DNA from: Actinoplanes sp. N902-109
GTDB taxonomy: Bacteria > Actinomycetota > Actinomycetes > Mycobacteriales > Micromonosporaceae
Reading direction: 5' to 3'
NCBI RefSeq assembly: GCF_000389965.1
Contig: NC_021191.1
Coordinates: 4,527,501 to 4,591,500, forward strand
Length of the DNA: 64,000 nt
The notes below the pieces were generated by a model. The model was not told the origin of the DNA, did no database searches, and saw only the letters and a list, made by a program, of their open reading frames with translations. Positions 19,541-27,640 of the stretch are shown here, one piece after another (position 1 is the first letter of the stretch; the number at the start of each line of letters is the position of its first letter). The position numbers and the translations under genes were made by a program.

Positions 19541-20586
19541 TCGGCGGCCCGCAACGCCGGCAGGACCGTCTCGCCGAACGGCAGCAGGTCGGCGTGGTAG
19601 TCGGGGAAGATCAGCATCAGCCCGTCCAGTTCCGCCTCGGCCATGATCTGCTGGATGTGCGCGGTCACCGTGTCCGCGTTGCCGGTCACGTACGGCGTCT
19701 GGAAGGCCTCGGTGCCGGTGGCGCCCTCGGCCCAGGCCCGGGCGGTCTCCGCCGGGATGCCCCAGGACGTGCGCATGTTGATCAGCGCCTGGGTGTCCAG
19801 GCCCGCGGAGTAGCGGGCCGCCTTGGCCGCCGCCGCGTCGTCGGTGTCGTCGAGCACCACGGTGAGCATCGAGTACGTGTGCACCGTACGGCCGAACCCG
19901 GCGGCCATGTCGTGCACCGAGCGGGAGAAGTCGCGCATCTGGTCGAGGTTGTCGGCGCTGAGGAACGCACCGTCGGCGTAGCGGGCCTGGAACCGCCGGC
20001 CCGGCTCGGAGCGCCCGGCGCTGATGATGGCGGGCCGGGTGGCCGGGTGCGGCCGGGACTCGCACTCGTCGAGGGTGAAGAAGTCGCTCTTCATCGTGAC
20101 GCTGTCCTCGGTCCACAGCCGGGTGACCGCCTGCGTCCACTCCTCGGTCATCCGGTAGCGCTCGGCGTGCGACAGCGCCGGGTCCCAGAGCCCCATCTGC
20201 TCGAACTCCGCGGCGTACGAGCCGTTGACGATGTTCATCCCGGCCCGGCCGGCCGAGACGTCCTGCAGCGTGGTGAACATCTTCGCGGCGATCGCCGGGT
20301 GGTGGATGTTGGCGTGCATGGTCGCCCAGATCCGCACCCGGGAGGTCGCCTCGGCCAGCGCGGACATCAGCGTCATCGACTCCAGGGTCTGTCCCCAGTG
20401 GTCGGTGCTGCCGCCGAAGCCCTTCCACTTGGCCATCGACATGATGAAGTCCAGGCCGATCTGCTCGGCGTCGACCGCGACCCGGCGGTTGTAGGCGTAG
20501 GTCGCCTCGGGGTGCGGTGCCGTTCCGGAGAGCATCCAGCCGCCGTTGCCGATCGGCAGGAACACCCCGTACTCCTTGGCTGACAT
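19537..20586 (-). CDS. RutA-like flavin-dependent ring-opening monooxygenase
   Basis: 349 residues. The sequence follows E. coli RutA through most of its length: GVFLPIGNGGWMLS near the N-terminus, GLDFIMSMAKWKGFGG, LESMTLMSALAEATSRVRIWAT, GRAGMNIVNGSYAAEFEQMGLW, KSDFFTLDECES, IISAGRSEPGRRFQARYAD and LMLIFPDY...FGETVLPAL. RutA opens the uracil ring between N3 and C4 using a flavin-N5-oxide; pyridine monooxygenases of actinobacteria belong to the same group. So ring cleavage of an N-heterocycle is likely, but uracil itself is not proven. AAGGAAGGAG precedes the ATG. Confidence 0.9.
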   Translation of the reverse strand: MSAKEYGVFLPIGNGGWMLSGTAPHPEATYAYNRRVAVDAEQIGLDFIMSMAKWKGFGGSTDHWGQTLESMTLMSALAEATSRVRIWATMHANIHHPAIAAKMFTTLQDVSAGRAGMNIVNGSYAAEFEQMGLWDPALSHAERYRMTEEWTQAVTRLWTEDSVTMKSDFFTLDECESRPHPATRPAIISAGRSEPGRRFQARYADGAFLSADNLDQMRDFSRSVHDMAAGFGRTVHTYSMLTVVLDDTDDAAAAKAARYSAGLDTQALINMRTSWGIPAETARAWAEGATGTEAFQTPYVTGNADTVTAHIQQIMAEAELDGLMLIFPDYHADLLPFGETVLPALRAAE

Positions 20587-20609
20587 GTCCGGTCAGCTCC
20601 TTCCTTGAC

Positions 20610-20696
20610 TCACGGCGCGGGCCAGCGGCGCCCCGGCGGGAAATCTGCCCGGGCCTGGTCCGCAACGATGCCGGTGCCGGCGTACCCGTTCAGCAT
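20610..20696 (-). CDS. Possible 28-residue small protein between substrate-binding and RutA-like genes
   Basis: A short frame (MLNGYAGTGIV... ending RRWPAP) lies in the 155-bp gap. It is in frame with the substrate-binding protein upstream, separated from it only by that gene's TGA, and no clear ribosome site precedes its ATG. GC-rich DNA often leaves such frames open by chance, so this is a weak call; it is listed because the gap is otherwise empty in a tightly packed operon. Confidence 0.25.
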   Translation of the reverse strand: MLNGYAGTGIVADQARADFPPGRRWPAP

Positions 20697-20741
20697 GGCC
20701 GCCGGGGCACTGACATCGGCAGGGTCGGCGGTACGCCTTCC

Positions 20742-21845
20742 TCACGGGGCCGGCCAGATCAGTTTGTCGCCGTCGTAGATGTTCCTCAGGTACTGCGGGG
20801 CGAACTCGGCCGTCGCGGCGGCGGCGTCGATCGTGGTGCCGGTGTACGTGTTGAGCAGCTGGACCAGCGCGGTCACGTTGGCGGTGTCGATGGTGCCGAG
20901 CGGCGTACCCGCCTTGACGCTGTCCCGGATCACCTTGTCCTCGGTCTGCCACACCGTGGTGTTCTGCTTCTCGTCGTAGCCCGCGCCGGTGAGGTCGGCC
21001 GCAGCCTTCACACACTCGTCCGCGTGGGTCTCGCAGTACTCGAAGGCGTGCAGCTGGGCGCGCAGCACGTCCTCGACCGCGGCCGGGTTCTTCGCCGCGA
21101 AGTCCGGGTTGACCGCCATGGCGCCGAGCGAGCCGGGCACCTGGTAGTCGTACGGGCGCCAGACCTTGACCTCCTTGCCCTGTGCCTTGAGCTGGTTGGG
21201 CTCGTTGGAGATGAAGCCGGTCAGCGACGTGACCTGCCCGCGCGGCAGGACCGACGGGTCGTAGCCGACCACGACCTGCTTGATGGACCCGACGTCGGCG
21301 CCCGCCTTGACCAGCATGGCCCGCACGCCGACCGGCATCGCACCCTTCTGCCCGAGCGTGCTGCCGTCCAGCTGCTTGAGATCGGTGACGTCCGGCATCG
21401 TCATCAGAATTTCCAGACCCACGTTGCTGTACGAGGAGATGCCCTGCACCTTGATGCCGTTGGCGTTGGCCGTCAGCACGTCCTGCTGGCTCACCGGGCT
21501 CACGGTGACCTTGCCCGCGGCCAGCAGCTTGGTGTTCTGCGCGGTGTCACCGGTGCCCGGCTGCAGCTTGACGTCCAGGCACAGCGACGTGAAGTAGCCC
21601 AGCTTGGCCGCCGCGGCGTACTCCAGGATCGACGCGGAGGCCTGCCACTGGTAGCCGGACAGATAGGTGATCGGACCGGCGGCCTTGTTCCTGGCGCACC
21701 GGTCGGCGGAGATGGCCGAACCCGCCGGCGCGGCCGGGGTTGCCGGGCCGTCGTCGTCCGAGCCGCAGGCCGTCGTGGCCAGCAGCGCCGCCGTGCTCGC
21801 CGCGACCGCCAGCGCCGCTCGTCTCATCGCAACCGCTCGTCTCAT
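20742..21845 (-). CDS. ABC transporter substrate-binding lipoprotein (SsuA/THI5-like)
   Basis: 367 residues. Lipoprotein signal with Cys27 in LLATTACGSDDD. The mature part is a type-II periplasmic-binding fold of the nitrate/sulfonate/pyrimidine group: GYQWQASASILEYAAAAKLGYF, LDVKLQPGTGDTAQNTKLLAAGKVTVSPVS, YSNVGLEILM, LKQLDGSTLGQKG, VKVWRPYDYQVPGSLGAMAV. These proteins bind taurine, alkanesulfonates, hydroxymethylpyrimidine or similar and hand them to the adjacent permease. Start ATG 21845 has GGGAGAG ahead; the 18-bp direct repeat at the start encodes a second in-frame ATG. Confidence 0.92.
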   Translation of the reverse strand: MRRAVAMRRAALAVAASTAALLATTACGSDDDGPATPAAPAGSAISADRCARNKAAGPITYLSGYQWQASASILEYAAAAKLGYFTSLCLDVKLQPGTGDTAQNTKLLAAGKVTVSPVSQQDVLTANANGIKVQGISSYSNVGLEILMTMPDVTDLKQLDGSTLGQKGAMPVGVRAMLVKAGADVGSIKQVVVGYDPSVLPRGQVTSLTGFISNEPNQLKAQGKEVKVWRPYDYQVPGSLGAMAVNPDFAAKNPAAVEDVLRAQLHAFEYCETHADECVKAAADLTGAGYDEKQNTTVWQTEDKVIRDSVKAGTPLGTIDTANVTALVQLLNTYTGTTIDAAAATAEFAPQYLRNIYDGDKLIWPAP

Positions 21846-21906
21846 GACAATCTCTCCCAGGGCAGGGGTGGACCGCCCGTCCCGGCGGACGGACAGCAGA
21901 CTGGAC

Positions 21907-21971
21907 TTCAGCTCGGGGCGTTCAGCTCGGTGGCATTCAGCCCGGCACCCGGCCCGGCGCAGCGCCGGGCC
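21907..21971 (-). promoter_or_regulatory. Intra-operon hairpin and short repeats between permease and binding-protein genes
   Basis: The 141-bp gap contains a perfect hairpin (9-bp arms GGCCCGGCG, 3-base loop, 21951-21971) and three degenerate TTCAGC-starting repeats at 21907, 21921 and 21936. A hairpin here would slow 3' decay of the ATPase-permease part or attenuate read-through, setting the expression ratio of binding protein to membrane parts. Inferred from position. Confidence 0.45.
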
Positions 21972-21986
21972 CGGCCGGCCGGGTGG

Positions 21987-22835
21987 TTACTCGCCGTCCT
22001 GGCGGGTCTCGTGCCAGTGCAGGACCCGCCGTTCCAGCACGGTGACGGCCAGCAGCAGGGCCGACCCCAGCACCGCCAGGATCGCGATCGAGGCGTACAC
22101 CGCGGCCAGCCGGTTCATCGACGAGGCCAGGCTGATCGCCGTGCCCAGCCCTTGCGACGCCCCGGCCGCCGACAGCTCCGCGACCACCGCGCCGACCACC
22201 GACAGCGGGAAGACGATCCGCAGCGCCGCGAACAGGTACGGCAGCGCGCTCGGGATCCGGATGTACCACAGCGTCTCGAGCCGCGAGGCGTGCACCGTCC
22301 GGTACACCTGCAGCACCGGCTGCGGCACCGTGCGCAACCCCATCGACGTGTTGATCAGGATGGGGAAGAAGCAGATCAGCCCGGTGACGATGAGCTTGGG
22401 CGCGGGCCCGAAGCCGAACGCCACCACCAGCGCCGGCGCGATCGCCACCAGCGGTGTCACGTTCAGCACGACGGCGACCGGCATGATGGCCCGCCGCGCC
22501 CACGGGAACTCGCTGACCACGATGGCCAGCACGAACGCGCAGGCCAGGCCGAGCGCCAGCCCGCCGAGCGCCTCGCGCAGCGTCACCCAGGCGTTGCACA
22601 GGTAGTAGTCCGCGTCCTCGCCCAGCGTCCGGCCGACATCCTGCAACGGCGGCAGCAGGTACGGCATCCGGTGCGCACCCCACTGCCACAGCACCGCCAG
22701 CAGGGCCAGCATCAGCACCAGCGGCAGCCACCTGCCGGGGCGCAGGAAGGCCAGGCCCGGGCGCCCCGGGGTGCGCGCCGGGGGCAGCGGCGTCACCACG
22801 GCCTGCGGGGCCACCAGCTCCTCCGGGGCGGTCAT
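21987..22835 (-). CDS. ABC transporter permease (SsuC/TauC type)
   Basis: 282 residues with six or so membrane helices after a ~40-residue polar N-terminus. The EAA-like cytoplasmic loop is seen at VHASRLETLWYIRIPSALPYLFAALRI, which contacts the ATPase. Homologous to permeases for sulfonates, nitrate and pyrimidine precursors. ATG 22835 shares one base with the ATPase stop (TGATG). Confidence 0.93.
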   Translation of the reverse strand: MTAPEELVAPQAVVTPLPPARTPGRPGLAFLRPGRWLPLVLMLALLAVLWQWGAHRMPYLLPPLQDVGRTLGEDADYYLCNAWVTLREALGGLALGLACAFVLAIVVSEFPWARRAIMPVAVVLNVTPLVAIAPALVVAFGFGPAPKLIVTGLICFFPILINTSMGLRTVPQPVLQVYRTVHASRLETLWYIRIPSALPYLFAALRIVFPLSVVGAVVAELSAAGASQGLGTAISLASSMNRLAAVYASIAILAVLGSALLLAVTVLERRVLHWHETRQDGE

Positions 22836-23644
22836 CACGCCGCTCCTTGGAAGGCGCCCCGGAGGCGGTCGCGCACCAGGTCCTCGTACCGGTGGAACTC
22901 CGGGGTCTTGAGCAGGGCCTGCCCGCGCGGCCGGGGCAGGTCCACGGCGATGACGTCGGTGATCCGGCCCGGGTGCGGGGCCATCACGACGATCGTGTCG
23001 GACAGCCGCACCGCCTCGCTGACCGAGTGGGTCACGAACAGCACCGTGGACTTCAGCTCGTCCCACAGGTCCAGCAGCTGTTCCTGCAGGCTCTCCCGGG
23101 TGAACTCGTCGAGTGCGGAGAACGGCTCGTCCATCAGCAGCACGTCCGGGCGCAACCCGAAGGCCCGGACTATCGCGGCCCGCTGCTGCATGCCCCCGGA
23201 CAGCTGGGCCGGCAGCTTGTGCATGACGTCGTGCAGCCCGGCCTTGCGCAGCAGCTCCACCATGTCCGGGCCGGGCCGGCGGGTGGCCCTGCGGTTGACC
23301 CGGGCGGGCAGGCTCACGTTCTTGAGCACCGACAGCCACGGCAGCAGGGCCGGGGTCTGCGGCACCAGGCCGAGCATCTTGGCCGCGGCGGCCCGCCGGG
23401 GGCTGATGCCGCCCACCGTGACGGTGCCGCCGGCCGGCGTCTCCAGCCCCGCGACCAGGCGCAGCAGGGTGGACTTGCCGCACCCGCTGGGCCCGATGAC
23501 GCTGACGAAGCTGCCGGCGCGCACGCTGAGGTCCACGTCGTGCAGGGCGACCAGCTCGGTGCCGCCGCGCCCCGGGTACACCCGCCGGGCGCCGCTGACC
23601 TCGATCGCCACGGCTGGTAGGGCGGCCTGATCGGGAACGGTCAT
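22835..23644 (-). CDS. ABC transporter ATP-binding protein (SsuB/TauB type), first main gene of the operon
   Basis: 269 residues with all nucleotide-binding motifs: Walker A GPSGCGKSTLL (51-61), signature LSGGMQQRAAIVRAF, Walker B DVLLMDEPFSALDE and the switch VLFVTHSVSEAV. It powers uptake through the neighbouring permease. ATG 23644 overlaps the stop of a 12-codon leader frame (ATGA). Confidence 0.95.
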   Translation of the reverse strand: MTVPDQAALPAVAIEVSGARRVYPGRGGTELVALHDVDLSVRAGSFVSVIGPSGCGKSTLLRLVAGLETPAGGTVTVGGISPRRAAAAKMLGLVPQTPALLPWLSVLKNVSLPARVNRRATRRPGPDMVELLRKAGLHDVMHKLPAQLSGGMQQRAAIVRAFGLRPDVLLMDEPFSALDEFTRESLQEQLLDLWDELKSTVLFVTHSVSEAVRLSDTIVVMAPHPGRITDVIAVDLPRPRGQALLKTPEFHRYEDLVRDRLRGAFQGAA

Positions 23645-23679
23645 CGCACCGTTCCCGGCACGCGGACTGCTGCATCCAT
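23641..23679 (-). CDS. Possible 12-codon leader peptide of the operon
   Basis: ATG at 23679 preceded by GGAGA at normal spacing opens a 12-residue frame (MDAAVRVPGTVR) whose TGA overlaps the ATPase ATG as ATGA. The ATPase itself has only a weak ribosome site, so translation of the leader could deliver ribosomes to it. No cysteine or codon-run hints at attenuation. Confidence 0.4.
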   Translation of the reverse strand: MDAAVRVPGTVR

Positions 23680-23734
23680 GGCGGTCTCCAGACAGACGGA
23701 TCCTTGTCGATGGAGCCGGAGAGCGTGCGAGGCG

Positions 23735-23763
23735 AATACAAAGATGTGCATCGCGGGACTCAA
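23735..23763 (-). promoter_or_regulatory. Sigma-70-like promoter of the ten-gene operon
   Basis: On the minus strand TTGAGT (23763-23758) and TGTATT (23740-23735) are separated by exactly 17 bp. It lies ~55 bp upstream of the leader ATG. The surrounding 23680-23995 interval is the divergent control region shared with the phosphatase gene. Confidence 0.5.
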
Positions 23764-23995
23764 GCTGCCCAGGACCGTAAGGAGATCATGAGTCGCCGGG
23801 GGGTAGTTCTGGTTTCACGACGGTAAACACGGAGCCGGACCGGGCGCCGGGGCCGGCCGCGGTCGCCCGTCCGGGTGACCTGTGCGACGCCGCGCCGCAG
23901 GTGACGCCCGCACCTGGGCGTTCGGGGGATGACGCGGCGGCCGGTGCTGGCGTATTCAAGACACGTATGCGAGGCGGGGAGGAGGAGACATCCGG

Positions 23996-25669
23996 ATGGT
24001 TGGCCGGCAGGCTCATCTCGAGGCGGTGCGGAGCCTGCGGGAACCGGCACCCGGACCGGCCGGGCGGTCCGCGGGCCCGGCGGCGACGGCGCTGGCCGGC
24101 GGCCGGCACCGCCGCGACGACTCGTGGCTGAGCGTGGCGCGGGCCGTGCTGGGCGCGCTGCCCGGGCAGACGGCCGTGCTGGTGCCGGTGCACGACCACG
24201 CCAGGCGGCTCGCCGACCTGGAATGGGTGGCGGCCGGCCCCGGCGCCCTGACCACGGCCGGGCGGCCGGTCGCCGAGCTGCTCGGCACCCGCGTCACCGA
24301 GCAGTTCCCCGAGGTCGTGGGCACCGGCCCGTGGGCCGCCTGCGAGCGGGTGCTGACCACGGGTGAACCGGCCGAGCTGATCACCGGGCCGCTCACCGTG
24401 CGGGCGCACCGGCTCGCCGGCGGCCTGCTGGTGAGCTGGGAGCGGCTCGACGCGGGGCCGGCCGCCGACGACCGGATCGCGAGCACCGAACGGCTCGGCA
24501 ATCTCGGCTGGGGCGAATGGGACCTGCTCAGCGGCGCGGTGCGCTGGTCGGCCCAGCTGTACCGGATCTACGAGCGGGACCCGGCGCTCGGCCCGCTGCC
24601 GCAGGCCGGGATCGAGGCGCTCACCCTGCCCGAGGACCGGCCGGTGCACGCCGCCGCGATGGCGTCGTTCCGCCGCGGCGAGCGTGTCGACCTGGTCATC
24701 CGCGCCCGCATCGGCGGCCGGGTCAAGTTCCTGCGGACGGTCGTCGACGCGATCCGGGACAGTGCCGGCGAGCCGCTGCGCGTCTTCGGCATCGTGCAGG
24801 ACGTGACCGCCCGCGAGATCGGGGCGCTGCGCCTGGCCGAGGCCGAGCACCAGCTCGCCGAGCAGCGCCGCTCGCTGGCCGCCGAGCACGAGCTGGCGGC
24901 CCGGCTGCAACGGGTGATCCTGCCGGTGCCGGCCGAGCCGCTCGACCTGCCCGGCCTCAAGGTGGCGGTGCGCTACCTGCCGGCCGGCCACGAGGACCTG
25001 GTCGGCGGCGACTGGTATCACGCCGCGACGCTCAGCGACGGCTCGGTGCTGCTCGCGGTGGGCGATGTCGCCGGGCACGGCACCACGGCCGCCACCACGA
25101 TGGCCCAGCTGCGCTACTCGCTGCGGGCGCTGGCGATCACCACCGGGGACCCGGCCACCCTGCTGCGCCACCTGAACCGGCTCACCTGCGACCTGGCCCG
25201 CGAGTCCGGGGTGCCGGAGACCACCGAGACCACGGCCACCGCCGTCGTCGCCCGGTTCGACCCGCACCGGCACCGGCTCACCTGGGCCCAGGCCGGGCAC
25301 CCGCCGCCGCTGCTGGCCCGCTACGGCCGCACCGCCCCGCTGCCCCGCCCGGCCGGCCCCGTGCTGGGCGTGCTGGAGGACGCCCGCTACGAGGCCGCCA
25401 CCCTCGACCTCGTAGTGGGTGATCTCTTGCTCTGTTACACCGACGGGCTGGTCGAGCACCGCCGCCGGGGACCCGACGACGGCCTGGCCTCGGTGATCCG
25501 GGCGGTCGACGAGGCGGTCGCCGCCGCCCCGGGCCGCCCGCTCGGCGAGCTGCTGAGCCGGCTGCGCCAGGCCAACCCGGACGACGACACCTGCATCATG
25601 GCGGTGCGCCCGATCACCGAGCAGACCCGCGACCTGCGCCGCTTCCTGCAGAGCCGGGGCAGGTCCTGA
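23996..25669 (+). CDS. SpoIIE-type PP2C phosphatase with PAS-like sensor
   Basis: 557 residues. N-terminal ~130 residues look like a degenerate PAS domain; a second PAS/PAC segment runs from LGNLGWGEWDLLSGAVRWSAQLYRIY to VFGIVQDVTARE; a coiled-coil linker (LRLAEAEHQLAEQRRSLAAEHELAARLQ) leads to a SpoIIE phosphatase domain: GGDWYHA, LAVGDVAGHG, LTWAQAGHPPPLL, LLCYTDGLVEHR and NPDDDTCIMAV, with the metal-binding aspartates present. Such proteins dephosphorylate STAS antagonists and release sigma factors. GGAGGAGGAG precedes the ATG. It diverges from the ABC/RutA operon; a regulatory link is not shown. Confidence 0.92.
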   Translation: MVGRQAHLEAVRSLREPAPGPAGRSAGPAATALAGGRHRRDDSWLSVARAVLGALPGQTAVLVPVHDHARRLADLEWVAAGPGALTTAGRPVAELLGTRVTEQFPEVVGTGPWAACERVLTTGEPAELITGPLTVRAHRLAGGLLVSWERLDAGPAADDRIASTERLGNLGWGEWDLLSGAVRWSAQLYRIYERDPALGPLPQAGIEALTLPEDRPVHAAAMASFRRGERVDLVIRARIGGRVKFLRTVVDAIRDSAGEPLRVFGIVQDVTAREIGALRLAEAEHQLAEQRRSLAAEHELAARLQRVILPVPAEPLDLPGLKVAVRYLPAGHEDLVGGDWYHAATLSDGSVLLAVGDVAGHGTTAATTMAQLRYSLRALAITTGDPATLLRHLNRLTCDLARESGVPETTETTATAVVARFDPHRHRLTWAQAGHPPPLLARYGRTAPLPRPAGPVLGVLEDARYEAATLDLVVGDLLLCYTDGLVEHRRRGPDDGLASVIRAVDEAVAAAPGRPLGELLSRLRQANPDDDTCIMAVRPITEQTRDLRRFLQSRGRS

Positions 25670-25713
25670 CCCCGTCCGGGTGAGATCGCCCGCCGGGCGG
25701 GTACCAGCCTGTC

Positions 25714-26865
25714 ATGGACTTGAGCCGGCCCCTGGCGCCCGAGGAGCTCACCGCCTCGCACAGCGCGAGCGGGGAGGGCGCCGTCCTGCACGACCTGGCC
25801 GGGATCGCGCCGCCGGCCCGGCCCGCCCGGCGCTGGACGCCCAAGCGGGTGGTGGCCACGCCCGCGGCGTACGACCACCCGCACGGGTTGCGCATCATGA
25901 CCCGGCTCGCCGGGCTGGGCATCGAGGTGGAGCGGCTGCGCGGCAACCGGCTCACCGGGCTGCGCGGGGACAGCGACCGGGAGACGTACGCCCGGGCCAA
26001 GTCGACGCTGGCGATCGTGGTGAGCCCGCCGTCGCGGCGCAAGCTGCAGCCGATCGCCCCGAGCGCGGACTGGCGCTTCGACCTGGCCGAGGGCTGCCCG
26101 GCGCACTGCCAGTACTGCTATCTGGCCGGTTCGCTGACCGGGCCGCCGGTGACCAGGGTGTACGCCGACCTCGACGAGATCCTCGACGGGCTGCACGGCT
26201 ATGCGGGCACGGCGCAGCGCCGCCCGGAAGAGGGCACCACGTTCGAGGCGTCCTGCTACACCGACCCGCTCGCGCTGGAGCACCTGACCGGCGGCTGGCA
26301 GCGCGCGGTGCAGCACTTCGGGGCGTGGGACGAGGCCGTGCAGTTGCGCTGGACCACGAAGTTCGCCGACGTCGGGGACTTCGTGGGGCTGGCCCACCAC
26401 GGGCGCACCCGGGTGCGGTTCAGCGTCAACTGCCGACCGGTGACCACGCGGTTCGAGGGTGGCACGGCCCGGCTGGAGGAACGGCTCGCGGCGCTGCGCC
26501 GGTTGGCGCTGGACGGCTATCCGGTGGGGCTGACCATCGCCCCGATCATGGCGCTGCCGGACTGGCCGGAGCACTACGGGCAGCTGCTGGACGAGGTGGC
26601 CCGTGCGGTCGACGGCGTCGCCGGGCTGGACCTGACCGCCGAGCTGATCACCCACCGGTTCACCCCGGGCAGCAAGGACGTGCTGCTGGGCTGGTACCCG
26701 CGCACCCGGCTGGAGATGGACGAGTCGGCCCGCGACCGCAAGCACGGCAAGTTCGGCGCGGTGAAGTACGTCTATCCGCGCGCGACGATGGCCGGGATGC
26801 GGGCCTGGTTCGAGACCGAACTCGCCCGCCGCGTCCCGGGCTGCCGCATCCTCTACTGGACCTGA
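25714..26865 (+). CDS. SPL-family radical SAM protein (spore photoproduct lyase-like)
   Basis: 383 residues. The radical SAM cluster motif is CPAHCQYC (Cys128, 132, 135; C-x3-C-x2-C), preceded by DWRFDLAEG. Downstream barrel elements: FEASCYTDPLALEHLTGGW, LRWTTKFADV, RVRFSVNCRPVT, RRLALDGYPVGLTIAPIM. Spore photoproduct lyase repairs UV-induced thymine dimers of spores by a radical mechanism; this group of actinobacterial relatives lacks functional proof. The C-terminus overlaps the convergent BKACE gene by 13 bp. A second family member is at 56059-57126. Confidence 0.88.
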   Translation: MDLSRPLAPEELTASHSASGEGAVLHDLAGIAPPARPARRWTPKRVVATPAAYDHPHGLRIMTRLAGLGIEVERLRGNRLTGLRGDSDRETYARAKSTLAIVVSPPSRRKLQPIAPSADWRFDLAEGCPAHCQYCYLAGSLTGPPVTRVYADLDEILDGLHGYAGTAQRRPEEGTTFEASCYTDPLALEHLTGGWQRAVQHFGAWDEAVQLRWTTKFADVGDFVGLAHHGRTRVRFSVNCRPVTTRFEGGTARLEERLAALRRLALDGYPVGLTIAPIMALPDWPEHYGQLLDEVARAVDGVAGLDLTAELITHRFTPGSKDVLLGWYPRTRLEMDESARDRKHGKFGAVKYVYPRATMAGMRAWFETELARRVPGCRILYWT

Positions 26866-27596
26866 CCGGCGGCGCGCTCGCTCTCCCACACGGCGAGCGC
26901 GCGGCGCACCAGGGCGGCGTTGCCCCCGGCCGGTGCGCCGGTGTCGTCGGCCAGGGTGTCCTCCAGGCCGATCCGGGTCGGCAGGCCGAGCCGGCCGGCG
27001 TGCCGGATCAGCGGCCAGCACGCCTCCTCCTCCCCGTGCAGCAACCGGGGTGCGCCCGCGCCCTCCCGGTCGAGCCGCGCGAGCAGCCGATCTGCCACCC
27101 CCACGGCCTCGGTCGCCGGGGTCTGCACCACCTCGACCAGGATCTTCTCGACCGGGGTGGCGCCCAGCCGGCGCGCGTCCTGCTCGGACCACACGCCGGC
27201 CTCGACGGCCACCCCGGCCCGCTCCAGCACCGCGACCGTGTCGGCGAAACGGTCCTCGCCGAGGTTGACCGAGGCCAGGTCGGGCCGGTGCGGGGCGGGC
27301 AGCTCCGCCCACGCCCGCACCAGCTCCAGCCGCCGCGCCGGGTCACCCCCGGTGATCCACAGGCCGGTGGTCACGCTGATCGGCACGCCCGGGCAGCTCT
27401 CCCGTACGGCGGCCACAGCCGCCCCCACCGCCGGGGCGGTGAGGGTCTCGGCGCCGTCCGGGCCGCGCGGGTGCAGGTGCACGGCCTCGGCCCCGGCGGC
27501 CACGGCCGCTGCCGCCTCCGCTGCGAGCTGCGCCGGGGTCACCGGCACCCCGGCACTCCGCCCACCGTTGACGCACACCTTGATCCGCCTGATCAC
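26853..27596 (-). CDS. BKACE (DUF849) beta-keto acid cleavage enzyme
   Basis: 247 residues. Family signature seen in VCVNGGRS, GAEAVHLHPRGPDG (Zn-binding His-x-His), PISVTTGLWITG, DLASVNLGEDRF and VEAGVWSEQDA. The family condenses beta-keto acids with acetyl-CoA to give acetoacetate and a CoA ester; activity varies by member and the substrate cannot be read from sequence. GTG start at 27596. Shorter than the ~300-residue archetype, as common in actinobacteria. Confidence 0.85.
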   Translation of the reverse strand: MIRRIKVCVNGGRSAGVPVTPAQLAAEAAAAVAAGAEAVHLHPRGPDGAETLTAPAVGAAVAAVRESCPGVPISVTTGLWITGGDPARRLELVRAWAELPAPHRPDLASVNLGEDRFADTVAVLERAGVAVEAGVWSEQDARRLGATPVEKILVEVVQTPATEAVGVADRLLARLDREGAGAPRLLHGEEEACWPLIRHAGRLGLPTRIGLEDTLADDTGAPAGGNAALVRRALAVWESERAAGQVQ

Positions 27597-27640
27597 CCGG
27601 CCACCGTACCGGGGGGTGCGTCACCCCGGCGGCGCCGTGG

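Noticed and set aside
14894..20586. Calling the operon a complete pyrimidine (Rut) pathway
   Set aside because: RutC, RutD, RutE, RutG and RutR homologs are absent and a DszA-type oxygenase is present, so only similarity of three steps can be claimed.
20613..20741. Riboswitch in the gap before the RutA-like gene
   Set aside because: I looked for TPP, SAM, guanidine and purine signatures and found none.
20742..20744. TGA of the binding protein as a second selenocysteine codon
   Set aside because: No hairpin with a GGTCT-like loop follows at the right distance, and the protein family ends here.
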